Positions 1 to 8,124 of a DNA stretch of 14,789 nt are shown here, in pieces. The stretch's first letter is position 1. Every line of letters begins with the position of its first letter. Both the position numbers and the translations under genes were made by a program. The notes beneath the pieces are model-generated. The model was not told the origin of the DNA. It saw only the letters and a list, made by a program, of their open reading frames with translations, and made no database searches. This stretch comes from Phoronis ovalis (Eukaryota; Phoronida; Phoronidae): NCBI GenBank assembly GCA_028565635.1, contig JAOXYB010030543.1, positions 1 through 14,789 on the forward strand, written 5' to 3'.

Positions 1-45
1 AGTTCCTAGCTGTAACCGTCTTCGAGATATAGCTTGCTGAAAATT

Positions 46-76
46 GGAAGAAAAAGAAAAAGAAGAAGAAAGAAAT
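46..76. repeat. Polypurine low-complexity tract (GAA/GAAA-type)
   Basis: A run made only of A and G, mostly GAA and GAAAAA units, ending in AGAAATCG. It is ordinary simple sequence. Confidence 0.7.
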
Positions 77-91
77 CGTACAAAACCAATA

Positions 92-116
92 GGTTTGCTC
101 CCTTATAGGAGCAACC
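92..116. repeat. Short inverted repeat (hairpin)
   Basis: GGTTTGCTCC and GGAGCAACC are inverted copies, with one base missing from the right arm, around a CTTATA spacer. No gene or terminator context gives it a function. Confidence 0.5.
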
Positions 117-494
117 CTAATTAAAGCAATGTAATATAAATAGAAGTGTCAATTTAAACAAACCGTCTTGCTTTCGACAGAAATTTGATGAAATTATAGA
201 AAAAGTAAAACAACGTATGTATTTGCCAACTAAATGTTCGAACAGCTCTGTTGAATATAAAAAATATATTAAATAAAAAGCTAGCTTATTTAATAAATCT
301 TATTTTTTTATTGTTGTGGTTAAATATAATTTTTTGTTTAAGCTGCATAGTTAATAAGTACAGTTCCCTTTCACTATAACATTTTAATAAAATTTTAAAG
401 TTGGGTATTCAAATATATCGATTTCTGAACATTTGATACTCGCCAGGAATATTATTTATTGTCAGAAAATAAATTGCTATAAAACTACGTTGCG

Positions 495-559
495 ATGTTT
501 AACTCGGACCAAGGCCATCCGGAAAGTCACCCCACCCACCAGATTTTATATGACCTAAA
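495..559 (+). CDS. EF-hand gene, exon 1 (residues 1-22), proposed start
   Basis: The ATG has G at -3. An in-frame TAA lies at 480-482, and no AG dinucleotide falls between that stop and the ATG, so no acceptor could open this frame just upstream. The exon ends in phase 2 at a good donor (CTAAA, then GTAAGC). That phase matches exon 2 exactly and makes an Asn codon across the junction. The peptide is polar with several His and Pro. An alternative is a 17-nt microexon, 543-559, starting after the C-rich acceptor-like tract ending CCACCAG at 542. The true N-terminus, perhaps with a secretion signal, would then lie upstream and outside the window. Confidence 0.6.
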
Positions 560-3500
560 GTAAGCATACCTACAGTACAGCGCACGATTACTACCGTATT
601 TGGTGATAAGTCCAGGTACGGTATAATACTAGTCTAGTGAGTAACGTGTTTCAAGATGGCTTTCAAATGAGATACCAATTTATTGTTTCAAGCATAAATT
701 CAGACAATTTAGGATATCAGTGTAGCAGTCTTTTTCTTATAGTTGGTGTACCAGTATTGATAACAAACCTTTGACTTTTGTGTCTGACGATGCTATCGTG
801 GCGTGGTCAATGATGAATCCTCAAGTGGAGAAACTGATGGACATAAAGGTAAAAATAATAACCTCAATATAAAAAAGATTCGACTAATTATTTTCCTGTG
901 AGATATATATTACTGATACGTAAAATTTTTATTTTGTAGATTTGTCTATTGTATTCATTTTTGCTTGATAAAAGTAGCTAGATGAAAGTTTTCTTGGCGA
1001 CAACACTTTACCTACTTTGTATTCTGTTAATATAAATTTTAATTTTATAATTATAATACACCACCGTATTTCTAAAAGTCAGATCAGCAAATATTTATAT
1101 TGTTTTTAAAATAAATACTATACGTAATAAGAGCCGAAATCTAGAGGAAATTGTGAAATTTATTAACTATCTTCACTGTGAGGCAAGAAAAATAACATCG
1201 CACTGGTTTTTAGCTTGTTGAAGAACGACATTTTTGTCGATTTATTTTGAAAGGGTTTGTTTCCGGCAACGCCCCTCGTTATGCTTGTTCATTGATAATA
1301 TAAAGAATCATTCTATCAGGAAAGAGTTTACATTTAAAAATATGACCAAACACTTAACTGTGTTTGATATGCAAACAACTGAATGTATAATTTTAAATCA
1401 ATGATATGTGACAAAGATGTTTTCTTTGTTCGTTTCTCAACTCTGAAGGTTCATTTTGAGTTATGTATAGTGCATGTGTACTTAAACACATACTGATGAA
1501 CATTTAATGTTGTTTTTAAAGGGTAGGTTGCAAAGACTGCATCGTGTTACTGCAGGTTCTAAAATGCGGCACTCCCGGCAGACGGTGTTACAACTCCTAC
1601 CACCGTTTGTAATGAACATGTTTGAGGCTGGAGATACAGATAAGGATGGCAAATTGACCGTGGAAGAGTTTAACAATATGTATGATGGATTTGATTCAGA
1701 TGGTAAGACAAATAAAAGATCTCATCATCAAGTCGCAGATAAGCTGGTATTAGCAAACTTTACATTCTGGCGCAATCCTCTTACTCAAACATGCTAATAG
1801 ATCATTAATGCTGTACTTCTTGCAGATTAGCAAAATTATGAACAAAAACTATTTCTGCAATTCTAGTGAATCATGGCCTCCCGTGATTGAGTTACAGTAT
1901 ATATCTAAAGTAACGTTGTTGCGAGTTCAAAAATAATGTTCGTAGCATTTAAAAGACTATAATATATAACCAAGTAACAAGTAACAAGTCTAGCATATGA
2001 GAAAGGATATGGTTTATATATTGGCTATTATATAAATTATATATATATAATAAGCAATTCCAACAAAATGTTTACATAGACATTTTTATAACAAAGTTAT
2101 ATAATATTTGCATACTTGATATATTCATATGGGATCTAGTTTTTATGCTTACAGTGCCTGTAGCCTAATTAATAGTCTAAATCATAAAAAAGTGTTGGTA
2201 ACCTTTTTGCACGAAATGTTTGCGCAATAATCAAATGCCTAGTAGTAGTGCAACGTAAGTCGAAACTACACGTTTTCCGTTACAGGCGATCACGAAGTTG
2301 ACCAAGAGGAATATGTCACTAATTTTATTACTAATGGTTATGGTACAGACCGAAGGATAGCCCTAGCGTTGTACAGACGGGGTGATTTTAATAGAAATTC
2401 AGTTTTGGATTACGGTGATTTAAATATCGTTCGCGGACAATTTGACTTTGATGGTGAGCATTATTTTAGCATGATTACCATATATTACATGTAGGCTGCT
2501 GTAGAAATAGCTTTTAAGAGATGCTTTTTGAGAAATCTCCCAGCTAAATAAGGAACTAATCATTCTTACTCGGTTCATTTTTCCTTGTTCGGCTCAAAAT
2601 CAGATAAGCAAAAAGGAAATAATTTCTTTTTCCTGATTCAAAATCTACAATCGAAGGAAAGGGAAATGGTTCCTTTATCTTTATTCAGATTTAAAAAATG
2701 GAAAAGGAAAAAGGAATTGGTCATTTTTCCTTATTCAGATCAAAAGTGAATAAGGAACTCAAAATGCAATAAGGAATAAAGAAATATTTCCTTTTTCCTT
2801 ATTCGGCTCAAAATTGGGGTTCTCGAGACTCAAACTAGGATCCTCTTTTCTTTTTTTAAACCCGCAATCGAATAAGGAAAAATGAAATATCCCCTTTTTC
2901 CTTATTAAATAAAGAAAAAGGAAAAAGGAACCAACTTAATTGACATACACTTGCTTAACTAAATCACACGTGACAAATTTTAACCAACGATATGTGTTGT
3001 TTATCAATGAGAGTGTAATAATTACTTTTGTCAGCTAAGCTGAGAGAAAAATTGGGCTTAGCTAATTCAAGAGACTTTTAATTCAAATTACAAAATATTT
3101 TTTTACTTCAATCTGCATTTTTGCAAAAGCTATGAAACTAATCGATTTTTGTACTTTATCCAGCCGTTTTCATTTTGTTTTAATCACAGAAAAGAAAAAG
3201 TATATTCAAACACAGGTAAAAGCGCTAAACATGGGTCTCAAAATTTGGGGTTTTAGTATGATTGTAATACTCCACCATAATTACGTGACGTGACATACCC
3301 GCTTGTCCACTGTTTAAGGTTTTAAATAATTTTAAATTGTTAAATTTATAAACCAAAATTAAGATTTATCCAACACTGTTGGATGATATTATTATAGTAT
3401 AAGTAAGCAATTGCACTTCAGTGTTATCAGCTGTGTCCTCTCAATATCTTGGCGACCTTTGGTGGGAAGAGCAAACTAAAAGATTTTCTCTGAATGACTG

Positions 3501-5442
3501 ACATAAAAAATTTTGCTACAGTGTTTTGTGTTTTTTATTTGAAGGTGATGGCTTTGTTACAGAGGAAGAGTTTAAAAGAAAATGGCAACAGGTATTGTTA
3601 ACACTGCATTAATTATGTCAGATGTTTTTCTTTGGGAGCGTACTTCGTTCCCTTGTCGTCCTGCATGTTTTCTCTCAACAAACTACTATTTTGCACATGT
3701 TCCATTTTTCGTTTATCTCACATGTTTCCGATTTACACCTTTGCTCCCTTCTCGTCATAGCAATGGCGACCTGTCTTAAATGTTATAGAACGGGATCTGG
3801 TCAATAACAGATGGGCGACTGCATGCATCTATTAAAACGTAGGAATAAAGAATCTGTTTGCATAATATTTACTTTTCTGAGTTTCCTGGCCGACCGTATA
3901 AATTGTAATCAATTTTATAAAATGTTTAATCTTTTATGCCCATCCACATAGTGGCTGGGCATATAGTCGTAGTGATGGCGTCACCGTTGTCAACGTCGCA
4001 TGAAACATTTCCCTTTATCTCGCGATAACATCTTCAGTTTTTACCCGATCAGCTTCATATTCGGTACAGGGTAAATACTGATTAAACATGATTAAAGTAC
4101 AGGACGGTTATACTTTTGACCTTGATTACTTCCAATATTGCCGACTGGCGGCCATGTTTGTTAGAGGGCACGTAACGTACGTTGCATCTATAGCCGCGAA
4201 GACGAAGCGCTACTTGGACGATTCCAAGGTGGTTCTAGGAAGGCCATAGGTTGGTGGGCGTAATTGGTTAGGTGACATTTCAAAATGACCTTGACAAGTA
4301 GGTCAAATTCCAGTACGAATCTTCAACATTTTTACCGGTATTTTTACCGTGCGTAACACTTTCTTTGTCTTGCAATAACTGCGTCAGTTTTTATCCGATC
4401 AGCTCCATATTCGGTATGTACAGAGTAAGTACAGGTCAAGGTACAGGTTATGTATAATATTGACCCAGATTACTTCCAACATGGCCGACTGGTGGCCATA
4501 TTTGTTCATGAGAGGGCATGTCACGTTGCGTTTATAGCTGCAAAGAGGAAGCGCTGCTTGGACGATTCAAAGGTGGTTCTAAGAAGGCTATAGGTTGGTG
4601 GCCCAAATTGGTCACTTTTTCACAAATTAATCCCTAAAATGTGTCCACTTTTCCCAGAAATCTCCGTAAAGATTGGTCCACTTTTCAACAAACACTAAAA
4701 ATGGGTCGTTTTTTCACGATTTTATTTAAAGGTAGCAATTCCAGGGAACTTTTTCGAGAAAAAACCTTAAACATTGGTACTTTTTGTGATAGAAAAATCC
4801 CTAAAAATTGGTGGATATCTTGAGTTTGGGCTGCACATCCCCATCTAAAAATATGGTCAGTACTCCCCCGGGGGTAACGCATTGGACAGCACATACAGTC
4901 ATTTTAAATAACAGTACCCCACCAAAACAATGATAAACCAGATTATAATGCATGATGTATTCTATTCTTTTCTAATGTAAAAAATCAATAATGTTAAAAA
5001 ATATAATCATGCACATTGGATGGGCATAGGACATGACAAATGTCTTGTTTACAGTATACTTTCATACATTCATTTGCCAGTTGTTTTTGTCAACATGTTT
5101 AATCGTGTTAATAGAGATTATTTGTACTTTAAAATGTACAATAAATACAGCAACCTCTCTCAGTATTTGACCTACTGTACGTAGCAAATTATTTTATCAG
5201 CTACCAATCAAAATCATCTTTACTGGTGGTAATAGTTCTCTATATAAAATAAATGTTCAAATGTGCAGGAACCCTGCACTAAGTGAAAAGCATGTGAAAT
5301 GTCTATTGCTATCTCTTGTTTATTTTAACATGTTAAAATTATTTTTCAGGTAATCAAACTAGTCATGACACGTAGTGGTCGTGGAGATCGTCATAATTTC
5401 GGCCTTAATACTTTCGGTCGTCATGGAAGGCAAACGCCTTAG
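495..5442 (+). CDS. Six-exon gene for a multi-EF-hand calcium-binding protein, 219 aa
   Basis: Coding exons join as 495-559, 743-848, 1522-1702, 2286-2453, 3545-3591 and 5350-5442. That is 660 nt including the TAG stop, every intron is GT-AG, and every phase agrees. The product has four EF-hand loops: 95-106 (canonical DxDxDG with Glu at position 12), 115-126 (His instead of Gly at position 6), 151-162 (Asn at positions 3 and 5, Ser at 6, Asp at 12) and 171-182 (canonical). Residues 16-46 may be a decayed fifth EF-hand. The likely role is calcium binding, as sensor or buffer. The aromatic and tryptophan-rich spacing (FxxxW after the last loop) recalls small mollusc EF-hand proteins, from memory only. 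No signal peptide is visible at the proposed start, so location is unknown. The tail is basic and contains RGD. The core is certain; the N-terminus is less so. Confidence 0.88.
743..848 (+). CDS. EF-hand gene, exon 2 (residues 22-57)
   Basis: The acceptor is strong (CTTTTTCTTATAG) and the donor is AAG followed by GTAAAA. The exon enters in phase 2 and leaves in phase 0. The encoded stretch around residues 27-46 has the outline of an EF-hand: a polar loop with Asp and Asn, Leu-Thr in the hydrophobic position, then a helix with Trp. It lacks the full set of calcium ligands, so it is probably a degenerate EF-hand that no longer binds calcium well. Confidence 0.8.
849..1521 (+). other. Intron 2 of the EF-hand gene; nothing else seen
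   Basis: AT-rich intron between exons 2 and 3. No repeat, RNA gene or open frame worth listing was seen. Confidence 0.75.
1522..1702 (+). CDS. EF-hand gene, exon 3 (residues 58-118), first tight EF pair
   Basis: The exon begins after GTTTTTAAAG, a modest acceptor but the only nearby one giving phase 0. It ends GATG before GTAAGA. It encodes a basic, helical stretch (58-94), then the canonical EF loop 95-106, a linker of only eight residues, and the first four positions of the next loop (115-118). The intron splits the Gly-118 codon after its first base. The reading frame is open through the acceptor back to an ATG at 1507, but that part is intronic. Confidence 0.92.
1703..2285 (+). other. 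Intron 3 of the EF-hand gene
   Basis: AT-rich intron. It holds a short AT microsatellite (2031-2051) and a small triplication of AAGTAAC (about 1974-1989). No other structure was seen. Confidence 0.75.
2031..2051. repeat. AT-rich microsatellite
   Basis: TATAAATT followed by alternating AT dinucleotides. This is common simple sequence. Confidence 0.6.
2286..2453 (+). CDS. EF-hand gene, exon 4 (residues 118-174), 56-codon module
   Basis: Bounded by the acceptor TTTTCCGTTACAG and the donor GATG before GTGAGC, with both ends in phase 1. Its 168 nt equal exactly 56 codons, the same as the distance between the two EF pairs. It completes loop 115-126, then encodes a helix with an alternating hydrophobic pattern, loop 151-162 (Asp, Asn, Asn ligands, Ser at position 6, Asp at position 12) and the start of loop 171-182. 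Loop 151-162 departs from consensus at positions 6 and 12 and may bind weakly. Confidence 0.92.
2568..2938. repeat. Diverged TTCC/AAGGAA-rich repeat patch in intron 4
   Basis: Many imperfect copies of TTCCTTTTTCCTTATTC and of its inverse GAATAAGGAAAAAGGAA occur in both orientations. A longer phrase, TTCCTTATTCGGCTCAAAAT or close to it, occurs near 2589-2611 and again near 2797-2816. Because both strands carry the motif, parts can pair into hairpins. It looks like a short-period repeat that has decayed. No coding potential was seen. Confidence 0.65.
3545..3591 (+). CDS. EF-hand gene, exon 5 (residues 174-189)
   Basis: A 47-nt exon after GTTTTTTATTTGAAG. It completes the canonical last EF loop (171-182, with Gly at position 6 and Glu at 12) and adds the exiting helix with Phe-183 and Trp-187. 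It enters in phase 1 and leaves in phase 0 at CAACAG before GTATTG, a weaker donor than the others. An open frame reading through the donor (3582-3779) is intronic shadow. Confidence 0.9.
4003..4268. repeat. Direct repeat copy A (~260 bp) in intron 5
   Basis: This block is matched about 345-350 bases downstream by copy B. Shared landmarks include CCGATCAGCT(T/C)CATATTCGGTA, a GATTACTTCCAA stretch, GCCGACTGG(C/T)GGCCAT, and TTGGACGATTC before AAGGTGGTTCTA. Divergence is plainly visible, with small indels, so the copies are not recent. There are no open frames. The block is probably part of a dispersed non-coding repeat. Confidence 0.75.
4353..4612. repeat. Direct repeat copy B (~260 bp) in intron 5
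   Basis: Second copy of the unit at 4003-4268, in the same orientation, separated by about 84 bases. It runs from AACACTTTC to GGTTGGTGG and the following AAATTGG, with the same order of landmarks as copy A and short indels. It abuts the short-period repeat beginning near 4616. Confidence 0.75.
4616..4881. repeat. Short-period repeat around CCCTAAAA-TTGGTCCACTTTT, ending in a CCCCCGGGGG box
   Basis: Variants of (C)CCTAAAATTGG followed by TCCACTTTT recur near 4632, 4663, 4696, 4767 and 4800 at uneven spacing of roughly 30-70 bases. The block ends with GGGCTGCACATCCCCATC and GTACTCCCCCGGGGG. Open frames on both strands (4641-4823 and 4685-4894) are by-products of the repeat. I recall similar strings as an abundant repeat in several marine invertebrate genomes, but cannot name the family. 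Confidence 0.55.
5350..5442 (+). CDS. EF-hand gene, exon 6 (residues 190-219), basic tail with RGD and stop
   Basis: The acceptor is good (TTATTTTTCAG) and phase 0 agrees with exon 5. The exon encodes 30 residues and ends in TAG. The first few (Val-Ile-Lys-Leu-Val) finish the last EF helix. The rest is a Gly/Arg/His/Asn-rich, probably disordered tail with eight basic residues, one acid, and the tripeptide Arg-Gly-Asp at 200-202. RGD can be an integrin ligand in secreted proteins, but no secretion signal is visible here, so the motif may be chance. Confidence 0.85.
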   Translation, partial: VIKLVMTRSGRGDRHNFGLNTFGRHGRQTP

Positions 5443-6233
5443 ACAGAAATGCAGTTTTAAACTCCCAACTAATGACACTCTACGTGCTTAGAAACTAAAA
5501 CTTTACTTTTCAGCTCAAAATTTCTGTATAATTAAAAGATTAATGTAAGGATGTTATTTAAAACCGAGAAAAGCGAGTATGTGAGCTAGACAATAATTCA
5601 TTTACAAAGACAATAAGTTGAAGATGTTCTGCAGGATGCTGCTGTGATCCTCCATAGTTTAATTTTGACAACTTGATGTTCACAGGTATAATTGCGATGG
5701 ATTTTAGAATTTTGCTATTCTAATAATTTAGTTACTTTGTGGTTCAGTAAAATAAGTTAATGCCACAAATGTGGTGATCAGATGGACATCTTGGCAACGA
5801 CGAGTGAATTATAATGAAAGCAGGAGTAAATACGTAGGACGCCCCCATGTGGAGGATGAGTGATAAACTTATATTTTATATGTTATTTGTTATTTACATG
5901 TGCACGTGATAACATTTTTTTGGTTTTGACATATATCAGTATATTATTTTTTAGTTGTTGTTTTCGCATACATATATTTGCATGCTCTAGCTGGAGAGTT
6001 TGCAAGTCCCCGGGAGTAAGTTCAATGTCCAAATCACCTTTCTCACAGTGCTTTGTAACATGTTCCTCATGTTATACAATTTCCGACCCAGTGAAAGAAA
6101 ATCAGAAATAAAAACTGTTATATTAAAAATCTAATACATTAACATTTTATCCTTCTTCCTATAGATATAAAAAAAAATGTTTGCTATACTAACAATGTAT
6201 GTATTAAGTTGTTTTAAAGAAATAAAAAATAAA
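5443..6233 (+). other. Probable 3' untranslated region and downstream sequence, with AATAAA signals
   Basis: After the stop there is no further phase-compatible coding sequence. Candidate poly(A) signals AATAAA are at 6107-6112, 6221-6226 and 6228-6233, which would give a 3' UTR of roughly 0.7-0.8 kb. The 83-codon open frame at 5860-6111 lies inside this stretch. Its composition, rich in Phe, Cys, Ile and Ser from T-rich DNA, looks like chance. The real cleavage site is unknown. Confidence 0.35.
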
Positions 6234-6285
6234 TTGTATGATATTTTTCTAGGTTAATATGTTAGAACTAATGTATTTTGTTTTT

Positions 6286-6316
6286 GGATGTTGTTTTGTT
6301 TACAAAAACAACATCC
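6286..6316. repeat. 31-bp near-perfect palindrome
   Basis: GGATGTTGTTTTGT and ACAAAAACAACATCC are inverted copies separated by two bases, with one extra A in the right arm. The right-arm phrase AAAAACAACATCC recurs in the same orientation at about 6717-6729. Three occurrences of this 12-13 bp motif in 450 bp suggest the ends or internal part of a small mobile element. Confidence 0.7.
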
Positions 6317-6351
6317 TATGTTAGAGTCAGTCTTCACAACAAGAAACAAGA

Positions 6352-6752
6352 AACAAGATCACACTAATAATTAATAGAGTGCTGGGATCGAGTGGCTCCA
6401 TAATCCCCGGAATAGTCCAACGCTTTATTCGTAAAATATTACATAATTACATTAATCCAATTTTAATTATAAATGTCAATTGCCAAATCTTTGTCAATTA
6501 AATATATTATAACATATTATACTACTTTAAACAGTAGTTATTTCAGTGTTTGTTTTTATCCAAGAATTTCACGCTATTTCAAGACCAGATACAAGATAGT
6601 TCAATGCAGTTCAATGTATTATCAAATGTCTTATGCTCCATCTGGTAAGAGAATATTTGTCTTGATTTAAATCTCTGCTAAATGCCATCCTACAGGAATA
6701 TTCATTCACTCACTCTAAAAACAACATCCCTATCACCATAGGTGATCTTGTT
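6352..6752. mobile_element. Possible small non-autonomous inverted-repeat element (~400 bp)
   Basis: AACAAGATCAC at 6352-6362 is matched by its inverse GTGATCTTGTT at 6742-6752. The 13-base phrase AAAAACAACATCC lies just outside the left end (6304-6316) and just inside the right end (about 6717-6729). The interior encodes no transposase and no clear target-site duplication was seen. An 11-bp inverted match at this distance can occur by chance, so this is tentative. The 65-codon open frame at 6473-6670 looks like AT-rich chance. Confidence 0.3.
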
Positions 6753-7879
6753 ACATAATTTTATGATTTCATTGACTATTATTTTCTCACTTTGTTTTAA
6801 TCTTACTTTTTCATAAATGATGTTAAATATTTTTTTCTAAACGCAATTTTGACGAAAGATACGAATATTCTACTGCTAAATGGTATCCTATTACTACAAT
6901 GGGTGTAAGAAAATTCAATCTTGTGCAGTTAAAAAAATACTCCTAATTAAATACCTATTCGGTAGGTAGCGAATGATTAATCTCATGGTTTTTCTTTGTA
7001 ACATAAACAGGAAAGGTATTTTTTTAAACTAATTATTTTTTCATGCATTCTTCAGTTTAAATGCAAAAAAAGTACAAGAGGCTGTTGTTTATTGAAGTAC
7101 TTTTTATTGCTGTATGGGTTGGTACATAATACAACTGTCCCTGAACATTTATAAAATTAATTGGAACTTACATCCAAAGCTAGAGTCTCGCCATACTTTT
7201 TAAGTAAAAAATCATGAATAATCCAAGTTACATTTTATCACACAACATAAATGTTTCCCGAAACATTAACATTCAGCAGGTATATTGGTATTTTCAGACT
7301 CGAGTGTGAAATGCATTAAATTTAATTATCGTTTAATGACACCTCATAAAAATTACAAGGTACATCCTACGGGAAAACTCAATGGATCTAATTCATACTC
7401 ACTACTATACATTTTTAACGAAAAACCTTTCGCATTCTGTACTGCATAACTGTCCCACACGGCGCTACATGAGCCCGTATGTGACACAACGCCTTTCTTT
7501 ATAATGAACCAATACAACAAATTGTGCAACTTCACTCTTTAATAATCCTGTCTTAGGCACCTGATTAATCTTGGCTAGTGATGAAGGAAAAATACTGAAT
7601 TTAAAATCCCACAGTCAGGAAATTCAACTGTTCGCTGTAGAAATTATCAAACGGCATGGTATCATTTTAAGATTGATATAAAATTTTCTTGAACAATTTT
7701 TTACAGTGCAAAGATAATGGGAAAACTATGCACGTAGCTATGCAACTAGAGCGTAAAAATATACTTTTATTATTATTTCATCGTTGTTGTTTTATTTTGA
7801 TGAAATCATTTGTCGTCATCTTTATGAATAAAAATTATTTGATTTGTTTTTACTTTTTTGTCAAAAAACATCATTGCAC
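6753..7879. other. Intergenic-looking AT-rich stretch; no gene supported
   Basis: No splice-bounded coding exon or repeat with a clear partner was found. A 60-codon frame on the minus strand (7353-7535) has a fairly mixed composition, with local CpGs. It matches nothing I recognise and has no matched neighbouring exon. Confidence 0.4.
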
Positions 7880-8124
7880 TCAGGTCGATGTCCATTGTGA
7901 AAAGCAGGTATCCCGATAGATGGCAGCTCGTGTCTCCTTGTCGCTCTACTGACGGAACGCGTCTCCGGAGGAATAGCACCAAGCCAAATTTGTATTTTAG
8001 ATCTCAGTACAAAAATGATAGTAACAGAACCTAAATAAAAATGTTATATATAATTGTTTCGTTAGTACTATTTCTTTTGCGTCCCGTTTAAAATATTTAT
8101 TTGGTTATTCATCAAATTTTGAAG

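Larger units (their letters stand above)
1..494. other. Upstream region of the EF-hand gene; no gene seen
   Basis: AT-rich sequence with stops in all plus-strand frames at short intervals. No signal-peptide-like exon or convincing promoter could be picked out. A TATAAAA string lies at 478-484, only 10 bases before the proposed start codon. If it acted as a TATA box, transcription would start downstream of that ATG, so it is either not a promoter element or the ATG is wrong. A further 5' exon outside the window cannot be excluded. Confidence 0.4.
3592..5349 (+). other. Intron 5 of the EF-hand gene
   Basis: The longest intron of the gene, at 1,758 nt. Its middle third is filled by repeat copies A and B and the short-period repeat. 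The remainder (3592-4002 and 4882-5349) is AT-rich and shows nothing else except a small hairpin, ATGCCCA with TGGGCAT, at 3936-3962. Confidence 0.8.

Noticed and set aside
1482-1676. Minus-strand open frame of 64 codons
   Set aside because: It is antisense to exon 3 of the EF-hand gene, whose plus-strand coding is certain.
3582-3807. Two overlapping plus-strand open frames after exon 5
   Set aside because: They read through the exon 5 donor into intron; composition is T-rich and hydrophobic by chance.
4625-4805. Interstitial telomere repeat (CCCTAAA)
   Set aside because: The strings are not tandem; each is embedded in a longer, different unit.
4641-4894. Open frames on both strands of the short-period repeat
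   Set aside because: Both strands being open follows from the repeat unit lacking stops; no protein features.
3935-5028. 12-bp inverted match TATGCCCATCCA / TGGATGGGCATA bracketing the intron 5 repeats
   Set aside because: A 12-bp inverted match about 1 kb apart is expected roughly once by chance in a window this size, and no target-site duplication flanks it.
5860-6111. 83-codon plus-strand open frame
   Set aside because: Lies in the probable 3' UTR or downstream sequence, T-rich composition, no splice partner or recognisable domain.
6473-6670. 65-codon plus-strand open frame
   Set aside because: AT-driven composition inside a possible small element; no motif.
7353-7535. 60-codon minus-strand open frame with mixed composition
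   Set aside because: The most protein-like of the stray frames, but without a recognised domain, a good start context or matching exons it cannot be called a gene.
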